DNA of 64,000 nucleotides. Source: Sipunculus nudus (Eukaryota > Annelida > Sipuncula > Golfingiida > Sipunculidae). Under the pieces are notes generated by a model that saw only the letters and a list, made by a program, of their open reading frames with translations, ran no database searches and was not told the DNA's origin. Both the position numbers and the translations under genes were made by a program. Below are positions 39,601-53,000 of this stretch, one piece after another (within the stretch, counting starts at the first letter, position 1; every line of letters starts with the position of its first letter). Location: assembly GCA_026874595.1 (NCBI GenBank), contig CM049322.1:56110386-56174385 (forward strand). Reading direction: 5' to 3'.

Positions 39601-42600
39601 AGCTGCTGAACCTAAGAGTGACCCCAACCCTGATACAAGTGGACTTGACATGAACCAACTGCGGCAGGAAATTTTGTTGAAATCTGGTCAGTTCAAGCAG
39701 ACGAACGGTGGCGGTCCACTTTCTGTCACTCGCATGATTCAGCAAAGAGAGATAGGCCTCGGACGGCAACAGCAGTTTAGTCCCGGGGACTGTTGTTCTG
39801 TAGGGACAGGCTACCTCCCTAATAAAATGGAGCAAGTGGCCTGTTTCCACCACAAAGCATTCTGTGGTACATATTCTCAGGACGGCAATGTCTTCCTATC
39901 CGCTTGCCAAGATCAGAACATACGTGTATACAACACTGCAAATGACCAGTTCAAACTGATCAAATGTGTCCGTGCCAGAGATGTAGGCTGGAGTGTTATA
40001 GATACAGCGTTCAGTCCCGATGGTAACTACTTAATATACTCCAGTTGGTCAGATTACATCCATCTATGCAATTTATACGGCGACTACGAGACCCATAGTG
40101 CCTTGCCTTTGGATCCAGGTCCTAATCGCTTTTGTGTTTTCTCTCTTGCATTCTCTATGGACAACCGTGAGATCTTGGGAGGGGCAAGTGATGGAGACAT
40201 TTACGTATATGATCGCGAAAGAAACGAAAGGACGCTTCGAATAGATGCTCATGAAGATGATGTCAATGCTGTAGCATTCGCTGATGCGTCTTCCCAGATT
40301 TTATACAGTGGTGCCGATGATGGACTTGTGAAAGTTTGGGACAGAAGAACATTGACTGACCAGAACCCACAGCCGGTAGGGATGTTAGCTGGTCACTTTG
40401 ATGGCATAACTTTCATTGATTCTAAGGGAGACGCCAGGTACCTAATCTCCAACAGCAAAGATCAGTCCATCAAACTGTGGGACATTCGCAAGTTTTCACC
40501 GAAAGAAGGTCAGGATGCGACTAGGAAGGAGGTGCAGAAGCAAACGTGGGACTACAGGTGGCAGCAGGTGCCCAAGAAAGTAACGGCACAAAGGAAAAAA
40601 CTAAAGGGCGACACCTCGCTCATGACCTACCGCGGTCATTGTGTTCTTCACACGTTGATCCGGTGTCGCTTCTCGCCCGCATTCACAACCGGTCAACGCT
40701 ATATATACACTGGCTGTGCAACTGGAGCAATTGTTATATATGATGTACTGACAGGAAAGGTGGTATCTAAATTGAACGGCCACCGGTCATGTGCTCGCGA
40801 TATCTCATGGCATCCGTATGAACATCACATTATATCATCATCCTGGGACGGCACGGTGAACCGCTGGCACTACAGTGGCACCAAACGGCCGTACTACGAC
40901 TCTGGAGATGATGGGGATGGTGATGATGACGATGATGATGATTGTGATGACTGTGATAATGATGGTGACAAAACTTCAGGTTTACGGAGAAGCAGGAGAC
41001 TTCAGCAGCGGTCGGGCATCAGACGGCTCTTCAGACTCTTCTGAAAAGTGATGAAACGGTTTGAGAGATCTGTAAATCAATGCAGAAAATTTTCATGAAA
41101 GACTGCAGATGTGTTTAAAGCAAATGAAATGAGTAAATCCTGCATTTGTCTATTTCTTGTTATAGGCTTTGGTACTCTTACAGGGTTTGCAGGTTTTACC
41201 TAGGTTGTACCCAGGATTTCCATGGATTACCCCTATTCCTATTAATGAGTCTCGGAGAGAGATGTTCTCTGCACAACCAAACATGAGCTGCAGTTTGAAT
41301 CTAAATGGCTACTTTTAGACTGGGGTCATGTGGTCAGAGCCACATATTTTTCTATCAATATTCACACAATGTGTGTATAACTTAATATAACTTCTGTGAA
41401 CAATCAGAAAGAAATTAAGCTTTTAAGTCTTTTATAAAGCAAATAAACATGGGGGGGGGGAGCAAGTGTAGTAATAATATGAAGAAAACCTTCAAGGGGG
41501 GGGGGGGTACTTTAAACTGAGGTTTCACCCACTAGCTTTGTAGCTTGGGTAAAAGTTTTTACGGTAAAACGGGTTTTACAGGTTTTACCTGGGTCAGATG
41601 CGATGAGGGTATTAAATAAAAGGTCATATTCCCCTCCTGCATTGTACTGGCTCCATTGATCTATTTCAACATTAAAGCCATTTTTACCCAGGCTGATGTT
41701 GATCCAGAAACCCAATGCACTGGTGTTCTGTCAGTGATTGAAAAAATGTAACAATACTATCCTGGCATAACACTGCTGAAGGCCTGAATGCTTGTATTTT
41801 GTTAAATTTTCTTTTAACCCAGTCGGAACACCAGTGCACTGGGTTTGTGGGTGAACATATTTTAGCCTGAATGCAAGCTTGGAACGTGACAATGATAAAA
41901 AGACTTGAATGTCCTGGTAGGTCAATGCAGTGGGAATACAGTTGGAGCAGAAGATGACCCATGTGGGCAAAGGGGGGGGGGGGAGCATATAACTTCTGCA
42001 TATTACAAATATATTATTCAGTAGCAGTACAGGTGGCAGTATAAATGGCGTATATATTGTTTTAATTATTTTAAAATATGCAAAGTTTATGTTGAATATA
42101 ATCTATAATATGTGTGTATGAATAAAGACATTTCCATTTAAGTATAGTAATAACAATAATAACCTGAATCCACAATTCCACATATCAAGGGCTTATTTTT
42201 GTTAATCTAAACACAGGTATATCCATTCTTCTGGCACAAGATTTCACTCTCTGGGTCGTTTTTGCAAACAAATCAGGTATAACAGGTTCATTATAAGTAC
42301 ATGTAAAATAAAATGGAATGTGTTATAGTGAACAGTTGGAGTGCACAATATTAATAAGAAGTCTGGAGATGTTTTCTTGTATATTGGGATGTTCTTGATT
42401 GCTAAAAATGCTCAGTTGTTGTCATGCCTGAAATTAAAAAAGAAGTAAAATACCTTTAATAAAGTACAAATTTTGCCAATGTTCAGATGTATAAGCTTTA
42501 ATTTTATCACATCAACATGTATTGTGAAGAAACATCAAAATGCAAAATAATATAAATTAGATATTTGTAAAATTTCTTTTGTTGCAGCTTCTATTTGAAA

Positions 42601-45600
42601 GTTCAGGAATGGTATTTAAAAAATGACATAAAAGTTTATTAAGGTCTACATTTTCACAGTTTTTCACACTGCTGTTAGATATTAACCCCTCCCACAACCC
42701 CCCCCCCCCCCCCTCTTTCCTTTCCTTGGGCACCTGTGTGCCCTCATGCTTGCGGAGCCCAGAGTTTTCAAAGATATTGAAAAGCTTCTGCCTATGTGCC
42801 CAGGATGAAAACAGATAATATTGTATATTTGTTATGTTGTACTGTAATACTTTTTTGAGAAGCATTTTTTTCTTCACATTTCAGTCCACAGGACTGTGGA
42901 CACTTGATTGGATATTGTATGAAAATGTTTTAAATTACCATAAGTATTGAACCACAAAACTAAGTCTCTTTTACAAACTTATTGATAGTTGTTTGCATGT
43001 TTTCTTTCCATTTCCATTTAGATGGCACAAAAGTCAGTCAACTTTAATTATAAAGCATATAATTATTATATTGTTTATGCTATAACTTCATAAATATATA
43101 TATAATACTACCTTGAATGCAGGGATGTTTTGGAATTTATTGCGTACATTTGAACCTAATGTGTGTTGTTGTATTTTAAATGCTATTAAAATTTAATCTG
43201 GTACAGTCTGTATGATACAGAGTCTGTGTATCCAGTAAGGGTGAGAGGTACAGAACGTAGGGATGTAATTGGAGCTGTAGCGATGCATGGTGGCAAAAAT
43301 ACATAGATCAGAGGCTGATAACTATGGTTGTCTTTAAAATTTGTGAGGTTAAGTTTTCGCAAATTTTCCATTTTCACTCATTTGCAGAGTTGTCATTTTC
43401 TCACAATCCAGAAATATTAAGACAAATAATTTTTGTCACAAGCTGGAAAAGGACAGGACATTTATTATAGGCAGATGTAATGACACATCTATTACATCAT
43501 CAGTATTGCATTTACAGGTAACATAAAAGACATGTTATTACTTATAACCAGCTTTTGTCGTCAGACAGTTAATGCATGGATAACATATTAATATACATTA
43601 GTTGCCAATCTGGGTATATTATAAGTGACTGTTAAGCTGTGTTGATGGAAAGTTTTATTTTTACAATCATTTCCCTTTATCAAATATTGCGAATTTAAAC
43701 CCTCCCAAAGATGAAGCCAACTATTGTATGATATCAGTATCACCAGTCCTCCCTGTATCAATACTCTGTATGATGGGGATTAGTATGGAATGCTGGAACT
43801 ACTGTACTCTTGATTAAACCAGTTGAATGCTCTGTTTGATCATAAAGTATATCTGGAGCTTTTAGATAACTGAAGGGTGGATTTAAACTTTCGTAATTGG
43901 CATGAACTTAAGAAGAGCTATGACATGGAATATGAACCGTCATATTCCTGATCTGTATCATATATCAGGAAGTTATGTAACGAAGACAAATTGCTCAGGG
44001 GAAAATATAAGGTCGATCCGGAATTCTGGTACCCAAGTCGATGGGGCACATGTCTGGTGTTCCAACTGCCCTGCCAGAGGAGCCAGCTTCCCTAGGGAGA
44101 CGGTTCACTTCGCTTTTATATCACACTGTAACAGTTAAGTTTCACGATACCTAAGATCAAGTATCATTACAACAATACAGCCCTATAGGAATGCTCCATG
44201 GCTTTGTCTGACTAAGGAATTGTAATCTGACTCTGATTAATGGGCTGTCGGTGTATTAATGATATATCATAGGAAGAAATTTGCAATTAATAAATGAATT
44301 TCCAAGTGTTCATCTGTATCTGTCAAGTTTTTAGCTCAGCTGACTATAAGTCATCTGAGCTATAGTCGTGGTCCATTGTCCGTCGTCCATCCGTCTGTCT
44401 GTCCATCCATCTGTCCGGATGTCCGTCTGTAAGACTGGCACGTTTCGACACCATTGGACCTACGAATCTGAAATTCGGCATACAGTTAGATTTCCCCAAA
44501 ATCTCCTACCATGCCGAAAATTGGGTCATTAGGACTTCGTTCCTTCAAGATATTAAGGAAAAAAAACTCTGTTTTCCATAAAAAAAGCCATTGTTACACT
44601 TCAAGGCTGCCTAATATCAAAACCACTGATCTGTTTTTGATAGTATTTAGTATTCACATTCTTTCATATATTTTTTATGAACATACCAAAAATTAGGTCA
44701 GTATTGGGTATTATTTTGAAGTTATGGGCAAAAACATAATGCAATTTTTTAAAAAATCAGGAAATATATTTACTCACCTATCATGAGAATTGCTGAACCT
44801 AGAGACTTTTTTTCAGGAATATAACCTTATTTAATCAAGATTCAATTGTTTACCCAAAATTAGATCTGAATTTTGCAAATTTTTCAAGTTATTGGCATAA
44901 ATAAAAAATCAATACCTTAAATTTTGTCCAACTTTGGCACTGTTGATTTAATTTTCCCAGCATATATACATAAGGATTTAATCTTTTAAAATCTGAAATT
45001 TCAAAGAAATTGATCGGAAAGAATAGCTTTTATTCATGTTTTCATACACCATGTCAAGTGTTGTTTACATCTAGCCCACCTAGTAGTACAGCCTTCACTT
45101 GCATTATGTAACCCGCCCAAGGCAGCCTGCAGGGACTATTAACTGGACAGTGGAACCCCAGGCAGCTTGCCTTGGGTCAGCTTGGCCACTACCAGCAGGC
45201 TTCCCCTCTGCCCTGCACTCCCCCCCCCCCCCCCCCCCCCGATGGTGCATAAACTAGATGAATGTTATTATTTTCTGTATTTGATTCATTCTTATTCTAG
45301 GCTATGCTACATTTTAGATTTTGTATTGTACCACCAGGGTTACAATGATTAAAGTGTAGGCCTACATTTAATTGTGTCCACAAAGTGGTGTATTGCTATG
45401 AAAGTGTGGATGTTCATGAGATAAGTAATTCCTTACTTCATAGAGTAAAAACTTCACCAGGTGTGAAATTGACTATTAATTCCAGTAATAAATTAAAACT
45501 GGGATAATAATTAGCACAATGATATTGTTTGTCCCTCATTCAACCAACAGTGTGTATACTTTATTTGAAAAGATGTTTTATTTTATCAAATTTACTGAAT

Positions 45601-47008
45601 CTTTTATTTTATTTTGGTGAATAAAATTAAGCATGTACTGAAAACTCCAATGTGCAAAACTTTTTGATAGTGATTCAAGGAATATTTTTGTAGATTCCAT
45701 GTTGTGGCATTATTTTCTTTTAAATTCAGTTTAAACATTTATGATTTAAAAATAATAAAATATATGTGTATGCATAATATGACCCAATATGAGCTACACT
45801 CTGGATATATGATGATTGCAACTTTTGCAACAATTCTAATATTTTTACTTAAAGTTTCAGTTTTTTACTCTGTATATAAAATGATTGCCACTTTTGCAAC
45901 ATTTCTAATATTTTAACTTATATTTTCAGGTTTTTTTATTAAAAATTTATAAAACCTGTAAATAAAAAAAAAATGATTCAGATAAAAACTTCTTAATGGA
46001 AAAAGTGGATATGCTTAAAAAAAATATGATTATATATAAACTTAAATGCATTATTCCCTTGAAAGTGAAATAAAGGTATTAGTCCATTCTGTCCACTTGC
46101 CTGTCCATCTGTAAATTTCCATATGCATCATAGTTTCTCAAAACTTTTACTGTTTTTCTTCATGACAGTCTTGTCAGAGTATTAGTTTGCAATCATATAT
46201 TTAGAACTTTACTATAACCAAGTAGGAGGGCCCCTTTCCTCTTAGCTTTTCATATTCTTATATAAATGAAAAACATTACAATAGAATATTTCTGCATCCA
46301 CCCTCGTGCTGCCCTCACTTTTCCCTTCTCCGAACCCCATCCCAAAGTCAGCCTCAGTAAGCAAGAACAAGATGAATCAGATATATTCATACTTTAATAT
46401 TTTGTATAACTATTCGTCCATAGGTACCTATTTACATGCCAGAAATTATGTCAATATTGTATAATATGTAGACATAGTGGGCATCACAATAATGTACCTT
46501 GTCAAGACTAAAGAGATATTGTGTCATACAGTCACAAATTCATAAATCACTTCATCAGCATAGTTAATCATAACATCATATATATATCTGTCAAATTGAA
46601 AGCTTGCAGACTACCATACACTTTAGGTCCTTCAACAAATAGCCTTATCATCATTCTACTTCTGCTTATTACTGCTGTCATTGCATTCATATTTGCTCAA
46701 ATATATCACAATTTTCAACCCCTCCTAAATAAATAAAAAATAAACCACTATATTTGACTCTATTAATCCATCAGTCAGGTTATTTCATTTATCATTTACT
46801 CACATATTACATTACATTCCTTTATAATAGCCCAACATGTCCATGATATTCATAAGCTTTATCGACTCGATATAGTATCACAGTGGAGATACATTTATAG
46901 TCCAATCACGATCAGCTGAGCGCCGTGACCCATGGGTCCCTAGTTTTTCATCTAGTGTAATAATATAGAATGCCCCCCCCCTATTCCAACAAATGAGTTT
47001 AGTAGTAT

Positions 47009-47085
<77 letters not shown>

Positions 47086-50000
47086 CAACTTCACAATAAA
47101 TAACTTAATACTATATTGTCATTTTACAAGCCTACAAAATATTTTCATCATGACCCTCAAACAAAAACAAGTTTACCATATTGTAGAACAGATGTATGAA
47201 ATTGAACTTTCTTGCAGTAAACTTATTTCAGTAAAACAATGTATATTTACACACACAGACTTAATTCAACATACTTCTTCATTCCTAATGTTTTAAAACA
47301 TAAAACAGTTACTCCTAAATCCTAATGAGTGTCAAATTCAAATATTTGAGTTCATGATTTTGCTAGTAAGTGTAATGATTATGACACCCCTCTCCCTTTC
47401 ATATCGCCAGAAGAAGATTTTCACCCATAGGGTCTGCTTGAACTTTGGGATTTGGCGTAAAATGACATCAATCAACCATCTGTTTGACGTTCAAAACCTG
47501 CTAGATCGACTGTACAATTTTTACATCAGCCAGTTCTGGCATATACACACACATGGAAACAACTTTTTTTACACATGTACACACATACACATACATATGG
47601 AAAGACAACATCTGCATGAGGTTATGTCATATCACATTTTTACATGAGACAAGGAGAACCAGAGAAAAAAATGTACATACTTCAAACCAAATTAAATTTT
47701 AATATGAAATTGTTTCCTCTTTTCCATATGCTAGACATCTTCAGCTGAGGGTCATGACCCATGGGTCACCAGTTCAGAAAATTTGTGAAGAACTAGCAAA
47801 GTCTTTTTTGTACTCACAGTATCACAAAAAAATTGTTGCTCAACTGTTCACTGCCAATGGGAGCCAACTTTTCTGTGTATTTATGTTCCTTTTCTCTGTT
47901 AAATGAACCAGCATGGCTATTCTTAATCTCTCCTTTTAAAAAATATATTCAGTGAAACTTCAAAATCATGATCCCCCCATGGGACCTTGATAAAGTGGTT
48001 GCATTTTCAAGATGGTTGTCTAATTAAGGTTTTATAAAGAGCTAAGAAGAATCTGCACTGTGAATTATAAGTGGTTGTTATTTTGATGTGGTCACTAAAC
48101 TCAGCTGGTTGTTAAGTGTGGTTTTACTCTACAAACATTCCACACCCACTTGGTGTGAGTTAACTTCATACTATCAAGTCTGTAGTGGCTAAGCTTTCAC
48201 AGACCTTGATTCAGGGAGCCATTCTGGTGTATACAGAAAACCACTTACATGTCCTGAGAGACCCAAAACATTCTTCAATTGTGTGTTTGCATAAACACCT
48301 TAGCAGGTATATTGGAATCAGGGACTTGTATGCAGGTCTTTTCAGCTCAAGTACTGCTATCTCTATTTTCCTGGTCATGTTTATTGATTCTAATTATTTA
48401 CAGAAACCTAGCTAATTACTAGTAGATAGGTCTTGAGTTCATTAAGCTCTGCCTCTTTTTGAGTTTTACAGTTCCATTTGGGGGATTAAAATCACTTTTT
48501 GTACATAATAAATGCCCAAGCTATACTTATTAATACTTGAGGGATGGAACAAAATCAGATAATAACATGTATTCCAGTTACACATCTGGCACTTCTATTC
48601 GTTTCAGTTAAACATAGCCAACAAGGACAAAATTGTGTTTGGCAATTACTCAAGACAGTATTTCAGTCAATTAGACCGTCTCCCAAATGATATATCTCAT
48701 AAACCATCCAGAATTAATCTGTCAAAATTTGACCATATTGGAAGACTTGTGATATAAAATATGTTTGCATTTTTTATGTCATTTTAGAGCAGTTAAGTAA
48801 CACAGAATCATGAGCCTGTATGTCCTTAAAATACAGGAAAAAGAAATGTGAAAAATATATGTTAAATATGTAATATCCACAAGTTAAATGCAGGGTAACC
48901 GTAAATTCCATTACAGTATTGCGACAACCGGAAATCAGATACAACCAGTTTACATTAGCCTGAGACCACGCTGGTCTGATGTTGCATGCACTGATGTACA
49001 TGGAAAGCAACATTTCCCAAGCATAGACTGTTGTTACAGATATATCAAAATAACCTGGAGATATTTATATGTATTTTAAGTAAATGTTATTATTGAATGC
49101 CACTTTTTGCTTGATGTGAGACATTGTTTGACTGTAAAATTTTCCAACCATTTAAATATTATTTATATTGAACAGAATTTATAGAGGATAGTGTGATGAA
49201 CCACTTTTTGTTTGATGTCACTAAGGCCTGAACAACCCCAGAACCTCCACCCCAGACCTGGCCTTGCATTGACACTGAGGATTTATCTGTTTCAGGTGTT
49301 CCTGTTCCGAGAAACTCTTGACAAGTTGAGACAATACACGGCCACCGCTGATGAATACTTGGTTATTCGCAAAAACACTGGTCATGTGACCCATGAACCT
49401 GGGTAAGCTCTACTCCGGTATATGCTAATTATTATATATTTAGTTTCAAATATTATTACAGACCTCAATACAAGACATATTGCTTTAAAGGTAATACTAT
49501 TTGCAGGGAAAAGGACTGAAAACAGGTTTTTTAATAAAAAAAATGTCCGCTCCAATAAAATTCTTTTTTTTTTGGTCTGGCAAAATTTCTGACTTGCCAG
49601 ACCCCCTATTCATTTTAAAATTGTTTTCCAGTTTCAAGCCAGATCCACTACTTTAAGCTTGATCTTCAAGGTAAAAACTGTCAATCAGATTTTATGAATC
49701 ATATAAATACCATAAGTTTTCTAAGTAGTGCACATTTTCTTCAGATTTGGGTTGGGGGGTGCATGTTGAGGGAAGACATATTTGGTATTTGTTACTGCAA
49801 AAACAAACCCATTTGTATCCTCTGTTATTGTTGATCAAATTTCTGACAATTTTAACAATTAATACATAGATTATTGTATGGACATTTCAGGCCATGTTCA
49901 ACATTTCTTAATCCCTTGGAACATGAGAATATCAGGGTGCAATCAGCGATCCACATAGACGCCAACCACCTGATAGTCGTATACCGCCGAGTAAAGGCAG

Positions 50001-53000
50001 ATAACGTAGAAAGGAGAATCGTCCAGGGGCCCACAGTGTTTGTCCCATCTGCTGATGAATGGTAGTGAAATTAATATGTATAATATATTATATTAAACTT
50101 ATTATATATTTTATCATATTAAATTATATTAAGTTATATATTACATTATATATTTAATTATGTCATATTACATTATATATTATATTATATTATTTTATAT
50201 TATATTATATTATAAAATCTTTATGTATATCCAATGTATAAATAATTATACATGAATCAATATATCTTGCCAGTTCTTAACACAAGTGTGTTGATAAAAC
50301 TAATGCTTTTACAATCAAGATATGTCATATTCATCTTATTTTATCATCAGATGGTAGGTTAATTAAGTTTGCTAAAGGGAGCTATTCACAAAAACCGGAT
50401 ATTATAGATATACAAAATATTTTCTTCTCAAAATATTTTGGTATCTGCCAATTTTTAATTTATCATGTAGACAAGTGGAAAAAGCTTGTACCAAGTGCAG
50501 TCAGTGGGGCAAAATAAAACATAGTGTGCACATGTACACCACATGGTGGCCATATCATTCCACGTACTTCACAAATCAAGATTTTTCAAAGCTTCCAGCG
50601 GGTGATACTTCTTTCATCTTGCTTGTCCCTGTTTGAAATTGTCACACACACAAGCTTTGACCTGTGGTTATGCAGACTTGGTATGATTAACAGACACAAG
50701 GGGGACTGTGTTTACCAACACACAGAACCATAACAACGAATAAAACAAGCGAATTGGTAAGCAAGCCTTTGTTCTGAGATTCCTTTGGCTAATAAACATT
50801 TGTATATGGTCAAAATGAACTAATGGTGTGGGATATATATATACTGTGGTTGGCTTTTTGTTCGCGATGGTTTCAAATTTGCGATATACACAAAAGCTAT
50901 AAAAATGAAAAATGAAACCTTCGTGAAAAGATCCCTGATCTACACAGATGAACAGTCATTTTTTTAAAATATAATCTCAATGGAATTATATGTATTTTAT
51001 CCACCAAATCGTACATGTAGGTTAAAAAATCTAAAGGCAATAGATTGGTATTATAAATAATAACATATATTTTATGTTACCTGTAAATCAAATATACAGT
51101 ACACATGGAGAAAACATCAGATCCTTCAAATTAGCTACATGAAGGGGAGAAGAATTACTCGTCTTAAATTGTTAAGACTAAGCATGCACCTATTAAACAG
51201 CCAATGCATATACTATATGTAGGTTACTTTATGGTAAATTTGTGAAAATGGATCCCTCGTGAAACAACAAAAAAGTTAAAATAGCAAAATATTAGCCTCG
51301 CGAATATGAATGCAACCACAGTATATAATGCATTTATTTTTTGCGATTGTTTGTGTACCGTTAATGGTTACTTGCAGGTTACATGAGTTTTCGTGGCACG
51401 GCACAGATTCTTCCAACAAGACAAGGATGATACCTGGCCACAACAAGTTCACGCAGCTCGATGTCATCCCAAACCAGTTCTACTACAATGTAAGCTTCAC
51501 AGCACATTACATCAATAGCTCACATTTTGCTTCAACTGTCAAAATATATGACTAAATTAGGCCAAAAACAATAAAAGGTATGAACCTCAGGCACCGCCTC
51601 ATCATTTTTAAGCCCCCCCCCCCCCCACCCCGGCATAAAAAATTTTTATTTTTATTTCATCTTTCAAGAAGATAACTTAATATAATTTTGATAAGATTTT
51701 CTTTGTTATGTAGTGCTTTTACCTGTTCAGCCATAAAATTCTATTATTTTCTCACTTTTCCTTGATCATAGGACATTTTTATCAAAATATACAGAAAACG
51801 TCAAAAATAAAATATTGCCTGCCCGCACTGGTTTATGAAAAAAAAGTGCCTGAGAACCATACCTTTTTACATGTTGGCCTTAATATATTGGTATGCCTGT
51901 TAGGGTATGCTGAAAGAAGAACTTGTGTAAGCAAGGAGACCTGGTGTATTCAAACACACATACATATTAGCTATTTTCATCCATTAAAACAATGCAGATT
52001 TCAATCTGATTTCTTCCATGGAGATCCACTTTCTTCCTTTTTCTGTCTTTATTCATAAAGAAACATGTTTCCTTCAGAAGAAATCTTAAAGGGGCCTATT
52101 CACCTACTAGGAATGTTAGATATTTTTTAAATATACAGTTTCCTCCTCAGAATATTATGGTATTTGCAAAAGTTTCCTACCAAAATGGTTTGCTTACTCC
52201 TGTACACAAGTTTGAAAAAAATCTTGCACTGGGCGTGATCAGGGGTTCAAAACATTAACATAGCACACATACCACATAATGTACCAAGATTTTTAAGCTT
52301 CAAACCAGTGTTTCTCCTTTCATGGTCCTTCTCTTTGTTTAAGTAGTTATGCAGGCAAAACTTCACACCTCTCGCAGTGCTGTTGCGGTTAACAGATAAA
52401 TGAAGACTGTGTTTATAAACACACAGAATCATAAGAATATACAAAATAGGTAAATTTGTGATGGTAAGTTCTCGTGCCAGGATGATTTTGTGGGAAGTGA
52501 TTGAATTCAGCCAAAATGAAATATTACTGTTAGTTAATACATATGTTATTGCAAATGATTATATACCTTAAACCCAACAATGTTGGATCAGATGATGTAT
52601 GATATCAGTTAAGTGATGCATTGTCAGATATAATGAACTTTACATCCTTGGCCACTCAGGCACTCTGTCAATAGTTTTGACGATATAACTAGCAACTACC
52701 ATAGCAGGGCTTTAGATCCTGTTTGCGGTCTAGTTAAAAAGGCCTGAATTTTAACTAATCTGAAGTTAGGCCCCCAAAAAAATAAAGGTATGGTTCTCAG
52801 GCACTGCTGGCATCAATTTTGAACCCTCGCATCACAAATTTTATTTTGATTTTCAATAGAAACTTGCCAATTTTGAGCTCCAGCTACTCAGACATTTCTT
52901 TCAGGAAGATAAAACCATACAATTTTTATAAAATTTCCTTTTTAGTTATGTAGTGCTTTTACTTGTTAGCAAAATTAATCTGTTATTATCATGCTTTTCC

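Noticed and set aside
39491-39853. Antisense open frame of 120 codons in DCAF11
   Set aside because: Shadow of the DCAF11 coding strand; no independent signal.
44511-44696. Short frames in family C copies (also 28095-28343 and 45167-45352)
   Set aside because: The similar frames at 28.1 and 45.2 kb are shared because the repeats are copies; composition and indels do not suggest protein coding.
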